54,876 bases of DNA from RUG14515 sp045117995. Lineage in GTDB: Bacteria; Bacillota_I; Bacilli_A; RFN20; CAG-826. The notes beneath the pieces are model-generated. The model ran no database searches. It was not told where the DNA came from and saw only the letters and a program-made list of their open reading frames with translations. The position numbers were made by a program, and so were the translations under genes. The stretch lies in NCBI GenBank assembly GCA_045117995.1, contig JBGUOH010000007.1:1-54876 (forward strand). The letters are read 5' to 3'. Shown here in pieces: positions 15,364 to 22,798 of the stretch; the first letter of the stretch is position 1, and each line of letters starts with the position of its first letter.

Positions 15364-17283
15364 TTAATTTATTCGAGATAAGAATGAATGCAGTTCTTCA
15401 ATTGGAATTGGCTTAGAGTATTTGAAGCCTTGGAGATAGTTCGCAGACATGTTCAAACAACGTTTCTCGTCTTCATTATTTTCGATACCCTCGAATAAGA
15501 CGCGATAGTGGAAATTAGAGAACATTTTAGCGAGGTTTTTAACAAGTTGTAGAGAACGTTCATCTTCACCTGAGGCAATGACCATTGATCGATCAAATTT
15601 GATAATATCAAATGGTAACTCGAAAATACGTTCCATATTAGAGTAACCGGTACCAAAGTCATCGAGGTAGAACTTAATACCCTTAGCGTGTAGAGTTTCA
15701 ATCCTTTCCTTCATAATTATGAAGTCTTCAAGGTTTTGTGATTCGGTTAACTCAATAGCGATTTGTTCTGGATCAATTTCATTTTCTTTAATAATCTTCA
15801 TGATTTCATCGCAGAAAGTTCCACTCTTAAGTTCGATCATGGAAACGTTAATACTGATACGATTAATGGCGTATCCTTCTTGACGGTATTTCTTAATAAT
15901 TTGGCAAGCTTTATTGGCCACAATCTTGGTGATGACGTGAACCAATTCATTTTCTTCCGCGATTGGTATGAAAATGCCAGGATAAACTAGACCCGTTTTA
16001 TCGAGTTTTAAGCGTGTCAACGCTTCTGCGGTATCGTATTTTCCTGTCGAGATGTTATAAACAGGCTGAGCAAAGACTAATACGCGTGGGTCATTTAAGT
16101 CACCTTGTCTAGCGATATCTCCTAATTGCTCAGTGATATAACTTTCAGTTTTATAGCGTCTTAAATCGCTATCTTTAATACGATGAGTAACGTTAATTGG
16201 GATATCGTCATTAACGTATTCAATAAAGGCGGCATATTCTTTGTATCCAATTTTACCTTGTAAAGATTCGCCATAGACAACTTTATATGGAATCCTTAAC
16301 GAAGAATGTTGTTCTCTAAAGGCTTTGAGAATTGTTTCCATCCATTCTTCATAATCTGGGTTATGATCTTTTCTAGCAATTAAGATGACTTGGCCATTGT
16401 TGATTTGGAACATAGTTCCATCTCTAAAGAATTCAACGGCGAAATGTCTAATCTGCGCTTTAACTTCATTAGGGAATGATTTACCTTCACCAACATAATC
16501 TGGAAGAGTCATGCTCATGAAGATAAACTCTAAATTTTTCTTATATAAGTTTTTGACCATATCACGCATCGCGTACTTATCCAGCGTACCAGTTGATACG
16601 TTATAAGGATTGGAGTGAAGCGTATACAACATAACAATGACTGGAAGAGTGAATGTGAACGTTGTTAAAGAAGCTTCGTTAAGGAACACTTGAGCGGTTC
16701 TAATAGTAACTGCGAGGAGCATTGTCACGAAGAAGCTATAAGTTACACGTTTAAAAAGTAGTCTTCTAATTCTAAAGATAACAACAGTGAGGAACACTAC
16801 ATAGGCATAATAGCCTAGTAAGAAGATATCATAAGAACCACGATAAGCTGTTCCATCGTCCTCAATAGTGAAACCTAGACCAAGCGTGGTAAATAGAATA
16901 TCGACACCCACTAAAACCAGGAACAATCCCATGGATACTAAAGAAATGATACGCGCTTGTTTTTTACTAAGTTCGGAAATCGTCGTGGCATACAAAGTGA
17001 ACAAGAAGAAAATAATAAATAAGATTGTGTGATAAAGAATACGCATCACATATATGAGGTACTTAAGCTCAACGCTATAGATGCGCAGCAATTCGTGATA
17101 GCCGATGTTATCCACCGCCGCTAAAAGAATAAAACCAACAATCGCACTGAAAATACGATAACTTCTTGTTCTATTAACGTAAGAAAATATCGTTAAGATA
17201 AAAATTACACAGCAAAGAGCGATGACGCCAACGTCACCCATTCTTGAATAACTTCTTAATACTGATTCTCCAAATGTTGGCAT
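15364..17283 (-). CDS. Membrane c-di-GMP phosphodiesterase (7TM, degenerate GGDEF, EAL)
   Basis: 639 residues. About seven membrane segments in the first 222 residues form a likely sensor. The region about 240-375 looks like a GGDEF fold that has lost its signature (FRDGTMFQINNGQVILIA stands where the active loop should be), so cyclase activity is not expected. The C-terminal EAL domain keeps its catalytic set: EALTRLKL, NVSMIEL, ELTES, LDDFGTGYSN, KFDRSM, EGIEN and the closing QGFKYSKP. It should therefore hydrolyse cyclic di-GMP. No other c-di-GMP gene is in the window. The ATG at 17283 has no good ribosome-binding site; an internal ATG (residue 15) is an alternative. It has its own promoter and hairpin leader behind the thrS terminator. 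Confidence 0.9.
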   Translation of the reverse strand: MPTFGESVLRSYSRMGDVGVIALCCVIFILTIFSYVNRTRSYRIFSAIVGFILLAAVDNIGYHELLRIYSVELKYLIYVMRILYHTILFIIFFLFTLYATTISELSKKQARIISLVSMGLFLVLVGVDILFTTLGLGFTIEDDGTAYRGSYDIFLLGYYAYVVFLTVVIFRIRRLLFKRVTYSFFVTMLLAVTIRTAQVFLNEASLTTFTFTLPVIVMLYTLHSNPYNVSTGTLDKYAMRDMVKNLYKKNLEFIFMSMTLPDYVGEGKSFPNEVKAQIRHFAVEFFRDGTMFQINNGQVILIARKDHNPDYEEWMETILKAFREQHSSLRIPYKVVYGESLQGKIGYKEYAAFIEYVNDDIPINVTHRIKDSDLRRYKTESYITEQLGDIARQGDLNDPRVLVFAQPVYNISTGKYDTAEALTRLKLDKTGLVYPGIFIPIAEENELVHVITKIVANKACQIIKKYRQEGYAINRISINVSMIELKSGTFCDEIMKIIKENEIDPEQIAIELTESQNLEDFIIMKERIETLHAKGIKFYLDDFGTGYSNMERIFELPFDIIKFDRSMVIASGEDERSLQLVKNLAKMFSNFHYRVLFEGIENNEDEKRCLNMSANYLQGFKYSKPIPIEELHSFLSRIN

Positions 17284-17313
17284 AACAATATGTCAAAGTG
17301 CATTATGAATATT

Positions 17314-17380
17314 TAAAGGGGTGCAAAAAAGATCTCCCTAAATTCTTTATCTATGCACCTTGATTAATTACATTATAGCA
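17314..17380 (-). promoter_or_regulatory. Extended -10 promoter and 5' hairpin of the EAL gene
   Basis: Minus strand: TGCTATAAT (17380-17372), an extended -10, just downstream of the thrS terminator. The predicted transcript starts with a long hairpin: AAGGTGCA (17361-17354) pairs with TGCACCCCTT (17325-17316), with an inner AAAGA/TCTTT pairing. Possible regulatory leader; it does not match the c-di-GMP riboswitch sequences that I know. Confidence 0.5.
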
Positions 17381-17410
17381 AAAAAAATGTAACAAAATAG
17401 TGTGTATTAT

Positions 17411-17436
17411 AAAAAGCGCGTCATCATAGGCGCGCT
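17411..17436 (-). terminator. thrS terminator
   Basis: Stem AGCGCG (17415-17420) / CGCGCT (17431-17436), followed on the minus strand by TTTTTAT. It begins about 20 bases after the thrS stop. Confidence 0.85.
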
Positions 17437-17457
17437 AATTATTTAAACAATCGACAA

Positions 17458-19257
17458 TTACTTATTATCGGAAGCAAGTAATGCTTTGTTTTGAATTTCT
17501 TCTTTGATGAGCTTTAAGAATTCATCAATGCTGACAGTGATTTGTTCTTGTACACCAAATCTTCTATAAGTAACTGTTCTATCATCTCTTTCATGATCAC
17601 CAAGAACGAGAGTGTAAGGAATCTTCTTCATTTGAGAACTTCTCATTCTGTAACCAAGCTTATCGTTGGAGTCATCAAGTTCCACTCTTAAGCCGGCTTC
17701 TTTGAACTTTGCTAATAATTCGTTAGCGTATTCTAAATGGTAATCATTGTTAACAGGTAATAGGTTAACTTGAACTGGGGCTAACCATGTTGGGAAAGCA
17801 CCCTTTGTTTCTTCAATTAAGAAGGCGATGAAACGATCTAAGGAACCCAAGATAGCGCGGTGGACGACAACTGGTCTAGCCTTTTCACCTTTTTCATCAA
17901 CATAGGTGAGTTCAAATCTTTCTGGTAATTGATAGTCAAGTTGGATGGTGCTTAATGTGACATCGTGACCAATGGCGCTCTTGACTTGGACGTCAAGTTT
18001 AGGACCATAGAATGCAGCTTCACCAATAGCTTCGTAATAATCAACACCTAATTCTTTTAAGACTTCACGTAATTGGTTCTCACTCTTTTCCCAAAGTTCG
18101 TCATTACCGAAATATTTGTCGGTATCGTTAGGATCTCTTAAAGATAAACGGAACGCATAGTTTTGGAATCCGAAGTCATGATAGACATCAAGAATGAGTT
18201 GTGTAACTTCTTTAAACACATCACCAATTTGAGTTGGCATGCAGAAGATGTGGGAGTCGTTTTGATAGAACGCTCTTGTTCTTTCGATGCCGGTTAAAGC
18301 GCCAGAAGCTTCAAAACGGAAGTCAGCAGCGATTTCTGCAATCTTTAATGGCAATTCACGATAGGAGTGCAACGCACTTCTATACATTACCATGTGATGT
18401 GGACAGTTCATTGGTCTTAAGACATAGGATTCATTATCGACATCCATCTTTGGGAACATATCTTTTTGATAGTGGGCCCAGTGACCAGAAGTCTTATATA
18501 ATTCAACGTTACCTAAACATGGAGTTAAGACATGCTTATAGCCTGAGGCTATTTCTTTATCCATGATGTAGTCACTTAACATACGTCTAACAAGGAAACC
18601 ATTAGGTAACCACATTGGTAAGCCTTTACCAACGAGGTCATCATACATGAAGATGCCTAATTGTTTACCTAAAACACGGTGGTCTCTTCTCTTTCTTTCT
18701 TCAAGAACTTCGAGCCATTTATTTAAATCTTCAGCGGTATACCAAGAGGTACCGTAGATTCTAGTTAATTGTTTGTTTTTGCTGTTGCCTCTCCAATAGG
18801 CGCCTGCAAGCGAAAGTAGTTTAAAATGTTTGATTAAGCCTGTGGACATAATATGTGGGCCACGGCATAAGTCAACGAAGTCACCTTGTTTGAATGTGGT
18901 GATATCTTCATTAATACCTTCAATTAATTCAATCTTGTAAGGATTGTTTTTGAAAACTTCAAGAGCTTGTTCTTTAGTGAGTTCTTCACGAACAATTCTT
19001 AAATCTTTTCCTGCTAATTCCTTCATCTTCTTTTCGATGATTGGAAGATCGTTTTCAGTGATTGTTGTTTCACCGAAGTCGATGTCATAGTAGAAGCCAT
19101 TTTCAATGGCAGGTCCAAAACCAAATAAGGCTTTTGGATAGAGTTCTGTAATAGCTTGCGCTAATAAGTGAGAAGTAGAATGGTTCAATACTTCTAATGC
19201 TTCTGCACTTGCTTTGTCCATTTCAACAATGGAACCGTCATGTTGTTGTACTTTCAT
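17458..19257 (-). CDS. thrS: Threonyl-tRNA synthetase lacking the TGS domain
   Basis: 599 residues; the usual bacterial enzyme has about 640. Charges tRNA-Thr. The protein starts almost directly in the editing domain: HSTSH at residues 26-30 is its zinc/catalytic motif and CRGPHI follows. The N-terminal TGS domain (about 60 residues) is missing. The class II catalytic core is intact, including RPMNCPHH (zinc cysteine), the motif 2 region RFEASGALTGIERTRAF, and the C-terminal anticodon-binding domain (PVQVNLLPVND, then KIPYTLVLGDHE). I chose the ATG at 19257, with GGAGGG upstream; the TTG at 19281 is less likely. No T-box is seen upstream. It follows pfkA by 62 bases and is probably co-transcribed with it. 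Confidence 0.95.
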   Translation of the reverse strand: MKVQQHDGSIVEMDKASAEALEVLNHSTSHLLAQAITELYPKALFGFGPAIENGFYYDIDFGETTITENDLPIIEKKMKELAGKDLRIVREELTKEQALEVFKNNPYKIELIEGINEDITTFKQGDFVDLCRGPHIMSTGLIKHFKLLSLAGAYWRGNSKNKQLTRIYGTSWYTAEDLNKWLEVLEERKRRDHRVLGKQLGIFMYDDLVGKGLPMWLPNGFLVRRMLSDYIMDKEIASGYKHVLTPCLGNVELYKTSGHWAHYQKDMFPKMDVDNESYVLRPMNCPHHMVMYRSALHSYRELPLKIAEIAADFRFEASGALTGIERTRAFYQNDSHIFCMPTQIGDVFKEVTQLILDVYHDFGFQNYAFRLSLRDPNDTDKYFGNDELWEKSENQLREVLKELGVDYYEAIGEAAFYGPKLDVQVKSAIGHDVTLSTIQLDYQLPERFELTYVDEKGEKARPVVVHRAILGSLDRFIAFLIEETKGAFPTWLAPVQVNLLPVNNDYHLEYANELLAKFKEAGLRVELDDSNDKLGYRMRSSQMKKIPYTLVLGDHERDDRTVTYRRFGVQEQITVSIDEFLKLIKEEIQNKALLASDNK

Positions 19258-19319
19258 AAATTTAATTCTTTCCCTCCGCAATACAATAGCGGGCTTATCC
19301 TTTGGCTTATTAGCCTAAT

Positions 19320-20282
19320 TTATTGCAACATATCGATTAAGTCTCTTAATCCATGTGTATGCCTATGTTTCATTTCAACGGCTTCGTCGATTGGATAATC
19401 AACGATTTCGTTTTGTTTGATACCAACGATACGACTTGTTGGTTCTTTTTCACATAAGAGTTCAACAGCTTTGGCGCCAAATCTAGCGGCTAAGATTCTG
19501 TCGTGAGCGGTTGGTGAACCACCTCTTTGCAATCTACCAAGAACTTCAGTTCTTGTATCGAAGCCAGTTTCTTTAGCAATTTCGACTGCTAAGTCGTTGA
19601 TATTTAATAAGTTTTCACTAACGATAATAATCGCGTGACTCTTATTTTGCGCTTTCATCTTACGTAATTTACGGAATAATGTATCTTTCTTTAATGGGTG
19701 TTCGACACAGATGACACCTTCAGCACCTTCTGCTAAAGCAGCAAACATTGCTAAGTCACCACAGTGACGGCCCATAACTTCGATTAAGGAGCAACGTTGG
19801 TGAGAACCAGATGTATCTTTGAGTTTATCGACACATTCACAAATTGTATTTAACGCTGTGGCAAAGCCAATTGTTTCGTCAGTGCTACCGACGTCATTAT
19901 CAATGGTGCCTGGAATACCAATGCAGATAATGCCGTGTTTGGATAAAGCTTGTAAGCCTTTGAATGTACCATCGCCACCGATACCGATTAAAGCATCGAT
20001 TTCGAAGTCTCTTAAGTTATCAGCGGCTTTCTTGCTAACCGCTTCTTCTTTGAATTCTGGAATACGCGCACTTCTAATAATTGTGCCACCGCGATTGATG
20101 ATGTCTTGAGTGAAATCTTTATTCACTTGTTTGATGTCGCCTTCGACTAATCCACGTAAGCCGTCATAGACGACATACATCTCTTTGCCTTGGTACAAAC
20201 CTGCACGGATGCAGGCACGTAAACAGGCATTCATACCTGGGGCATCGCCACCGCTTGTTAATATTGCAATTTTTCTAATCAT
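19320..20282 (-). CDS. pfkA: ATP-dependent 6-phosphofructokinase
   Basis: 320 residues, the standard bacterial size. Phosphorylates fructose 6-phosphate to fructose 1,6-bisphosphate, the committed step of glycolysis. Key motifs are TSGGDAPGMNA, IGGDGTFKG (Gly rather than Asp, hence ATP and not pyrophosphate as donor), PGTIDNDV with the catalytic Asp, EVMGRHCGD and GRLQRGG. The ATG at 20282 has an AGGGAG site. It probably forms a unit with thrS. Together with ackA it indicates sugar fermentation to acetate. Confidence 0.97.
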   Translation of the reverse strand: MIRKIAILTSGGDAPGMNACLRACIRAGLYQGKEMYVVYDGLRGLVEGDIKQVNKDFTQDIINRGGTIIRSARIPEFKEEAVSKKAADNLRDFEIDALIGIGGDGTFKGLQALSKHGIICIGIPGTIDNDVGSTDETIGFATALNTICECVDKLKDTSGSHQRCSLIEVMGRHCGDLAMFAALAEGAEGVICVEHPLKKDTLFRKLRKMKAQNKSHAIIIVSENLLNINDLAVEIAKETGFDTRTEVLGRLQRGGSPTAHDRILAARFGAKAVELLCEKEPTSRIVGIKQNEIVDYPIDEAVEMKHRHTHGLRDLIDMLQ

Positions 20283-20364
20283 ACGAGTTTTCTCCCTAAT
20301 AATAAAATTATTATTACGGCAACATTATACACTCATAATTTAGATTTGGTTGCCAAAAACACTT

Positions 20365-20463
20365 TTTTCCACAAATTTTAATGTGGATAAGTGGGGATTT
20401 TATAATTTTTCTTGACTTATTTATATATAAATATATAAATGTATAAACACCCTATGTGGATAA
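20365..20463. other. DnaA-box cluster upstream of dnaB-dnaI
   Basis: Two perfect DnaA boxes in the same orientation, TGTGGATAA at 20382-20390 and 20455-20463 (73 bases apart, about seven helical turns), plus near matches TTTTCCACA (20365-20373) and TGTGTATAT (20479-20487). Between the perfect boxes lies a stretch that is almost pure A/T (20418-20442). It may be a DnaA-controlled promoter region or a DnaA-titration site. A role as chromosome origin is less likely without dnaA/dnaN next to it. Confidence 0.65.
20412..20439 (+). promoter_or_regulatory. Upstream promoter candidate for dnaB-dnaI
   Basis: TTGACT (20412-20417), 16-base spacer, TATAAA (20434-20439). It lies between the two perfect DnaA boxes; the downstream box would cover the region from about +9 onward. 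Confidence 0.5.
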
Positions 20464-20496
20464 AATTTTCTTCAAAAGTGTGTATATCTTTTTTAT

Positions 20497-20526
20497 TTTA
20501 CATTTGTTTTTTCTCTATGTGATAAT
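20497..20526 (+). promoter_or_regulatory. Proximal promoter candidate for dnaB-dnaI
   Basis: TTTACA (20497-20502), 18-base spacer, GATAAT (20521-20526), 27 bases before the dnaB ATG. Confidence 0.5.
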
Positions 20527-20553
20527 AGCGTCACTGACAGGCAAAAACTCCCT

Positions 20554-21873
20554 ATGAAAGTATTAGCACACCAAGATTTCTTAGAAGTACGTTTAGCATC
20601 GATGATCGCTGATTACGATCGCGATACTTTAAGCAACTTATACCAACCAATGATTGGCTTTGAAGCCTTGTCTTTATACATGACTTTGTGGAGTGAAGCA
20701 AATAACGAAAAGGTCTCTCCATTGTGCACGCACGAACAAGTGTTCCTACGTATGAGGATGCCCGCAAGTGCGTTCGTAGATGCCCGCAAGTATCTCGAAG
20801 CCACAGGTCTATTAAAGACCTTTGTCAGTGAAGGTAACGACTTCAAAATCTATCATTACGAACTTTATGCTCCTAAATCCCCAAGTGGATTCTTCGATGA
20901 CACGCTCCTATATGGCATGCTCATTAGAAGCATTGGTGAAAATAATGCTAATAGACTTAAAAAGATTTATGTCCTTGATACTCACCAAGATTATGGAAAA
21001 GAAATTACAGCAAGCTTTGCTGAAGTCTTCCATCCAGAACTTAACGATAGCTCCTTCGTGGAAGCTGCGGAAAGTAAAGGTGGGGTCAAAGGTCGTAATA
21101 GAGGCAAGATCAAAGGCGCCTTCTCTTATGAACAATTCTTCAACTCTCTAAAAGAGATTTCACAACTCAAAGAATCCGCTTTTAGAAAAGAAGAAATGAA
21201 AGAGATTGAAAGATTATCTACACTCAACGGTGTTGATGAAAATGAAGCGGCTAATCTCGTCAACCAAGTCTATGACTTGGAAAAGCCGAAAGGTCAACGC
21301 ATTGATTTCGAAAAACTAACGAAGTTGATGGAAGAAAAAGAAATCTACACATATCGTAGAAGAAACGTGCGTGTGGACAATAGACCAAGCCTCAATAACG
21401 GTAATACCGATCTTGCTAAAAAGATTAATCTCATGGAAAGTAAATCTCCAAAAGATTATCTCACCATCATCCAAAACGGTACGAAACCAGCAGACGCTGA
21501 TATTAGATTAATCAATGATTTATCTAAGAACTACCATTTACCAAACTCAGTCATTAACGCAGTTGTAGATTATGTTCTATTCAAAGCCGATAACGTCTTA
21601 TCTAGAGCATATGCCGAAAAGGTAGCCGCCCAATTAGTTAGAGAGGGTGTGCGTACGGCCGCAGATGCGATGAATTATTTAAGGAAAACAGACAAGAAGA
21701 AAAAAGGTGCTTTAAAGAGTAAAAAGATTGTTATCCCAGTTAAAGAAGAAAAAGCAGCGGAAGCTAAAGAAGAGACAAAGGCAGAAAGCAATGAAACCAA
21801 TGACTCTGAATTAAGCTGGGATGAAATTATGAATATCTTGAGAGGAGATGACGACGACAATGGAAAAGCTTAA
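20554..21873 (+). CDS. dnaB: Replication initiation/primosome protein DnaB (Bacillota type)
   Basis: 439 residues. This is the DnaB of Bacilli (with DnaD, a helicase-loading accessory factor), not the helicase. The N-terminal winged-helix part carries the family stretch SNLYQPMIGFEALSLYMTLW (about residues 27-46). A DnaB_2/DnaD-like domain lies at about residues 305-375, with SPKDYLTIIQNG and the NAVVDYVLFKADNV helix. The end is charged and low in complexity (Lys/Glu rich). The ribosome-binding site is weak (AGG, 13 bases away). It overlaps dnaI by 14 bases. DnaA boxes upstream suggest control by the initiator. Divergent from pfkA. Confidence 0.9.
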   Translation: MKVLAHQDFLEVRLASMIADYDRDTLSNLYQPMIGFEALSLYMTLWSEANNEKVSPLCTHEQVFLRMRMPASAFVDARKYLEATGLLKTFVSEGNDFKIYHYELYAPKSPSGFFDDTLLYGMLIRSIGENNANRLKKIYVLDTHQDYGKEITASFAEVFHPELNDSSFVEAAESKGGVKGRNRGKIKGAFSYEQFFNSLKEISQLKESAFRKEEMKEIERLSTLNGVDENEAANLVNQVYDLEKPKGQRIDFEKLTKLMEEKEIYTYRRRNVRVDNRPSLNNGNTDLAKKINLMESKSPKDYLTIIQNGTKPADADIRLINDLSKNYHLPNSVINAVVDYVLFKADNVLSRAYAEKVAAQLVREGVRTAADAMNYLRKTDKKKKGALKSKKIVIPVKEEKAAEAKEETKAESNETNDSELSWDEIMNILRGDDDDNGKA

Positions 21874-22798
21874 AGTTGGTGATTTCGCAATCGAAAGTGA
21901 TGAATCACTTATTCAACAAATGAGAGAAGTAGTACATGACTGTGCTCCTGTTCTCAAATACTGCAAATCAATTGGCATGACAGATGAAGTTATTGATGCG
22001 AATGTCATAAAGGTTTATGAATACGCTAGAGACTGTAACTACTGTAAGAAATGTCCAGGTTTAAAGAAATGTAAGAAAGAAAACGCTTACTTAAATAGTA
22101 AGGTAACTTACGCTAATGGTGTAGTCGAGACACAGTTGATCCCATGTAGAGAACTTCTTAAACGCGTGAGTTTTGAAAGACAATTCCAAGTTAAAGACTT
22201 TCCTGATGAATGGCTTGATGCTAGAGTAGCGGATTATGACTACAAAATTAGAGTGGATTCTGAAAAGAATAAAAACAATCCAATTAAAAAGTCATTAGAA
22301 AACTTAACTCTCTATGAAGTCGGTAAAGAAACTCGCTGGGTTTATATGTGTGGTGCTAATAGAACTGGTAAGTCCTATCTTGCCGCAGTCATGGCAATCG
22401 ACTTAGCTAAGAAGGGAAACAAAGGCCAAGTTCCAGTCTGCTACATTAACGCCTCTAAACGCTTCCGTGAACTATGCGACATCGAAAGAAAAAATCCTGA
22501 AGAGTTCAAGAGAAAATTAGAAATGTATTGCACAGTTCCTGCCTTAGTTATTGATGACTTTGGCAACGAATTTAAAAACGATTTCGTTCGTGACGCAATC
22601 GTCAAAGAAATCATTACATCTCGTTGTAGCAAGAGACTCTATACAATCTTTACAAGTAATTTCACTCTTGATCAAATCGAGATTCTCTATTCAGGAAAAG
22701 ATCCTGCTAGTGCAATCATGGCAGACCAAATCGTCAAAACCATTAGAGCAATGTGCACTAAAGAGATTGATTTTGGCGACATTCCACTTTATCAATAA
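21860..22798 (+). CDS. dnaI: Primosomal helicase loader DnaI
   Basis: 312 residues from the ATG at 21860, preceded by GAGGAG at 12 bases; an ATG four codons earlier sits directly on that site. Loads the replicative helicase at the origin. The N-terminal zinc module is visible (CNYCKKCPGLKKC, about residues 57-69), followed by an AAA+ domain with Walker A GANRTGKSY and Walker B VIDDFGNE. It is coupled to dnaB. In Bacillus these two genes lie downstream of polA-mutM-coaE-nrdR on the same strand; here they face the other way, and the last 41 bases overlap the end of mutM-coaE on the opposite strand. nrdR is absent. Confidence 0.93.
   Translation: MEKLKVGDFAIESDESLIQQMREVVHDCAPVLKYCKSIGMTDEVIDANVIKVYEYARDCNYCKKCPGLKKCKKENAYLNSKVTYANGVVETQLIPCRELLKRVSFERQFQVKDFPDEWLDARVADYDYKIRVDSEKNKNNPIKKSLENLTLYEVGKETRWVYMCGANRTGKSYLAAVMAIDLAKKGNKGQVPVCYINASKRFRELCDIERKNPEEFKRKLEMYCTVPALVIDDFGNEFKNDFVRDAIVKEIITSRCSKRLYTIFTSNFTLDQIEILYSGKDPASAIMADQIVKTIRAMCTKEIDFGDIPLYQ

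Noticed and set aside
17314..17361. c-di-GMP riboswitch before the EAL gene
   Set aside because: The conserved GEMM core sequences are not seen; only a simple hairpin is supported.
19258..19319. T-box or terminator between pfkA and thrS
   Set aside because: Only a short GGCT/AGCC pairing without a T-run or T-box core, and just 62 bases.
20283..20553. Chromosome origin oriC
   Set aside because: DnaA boxes are present but dnaA and dnaN are not adjacent, and genes to the right soon return to the minus strand. Kept as a DnaA-box cluster only.
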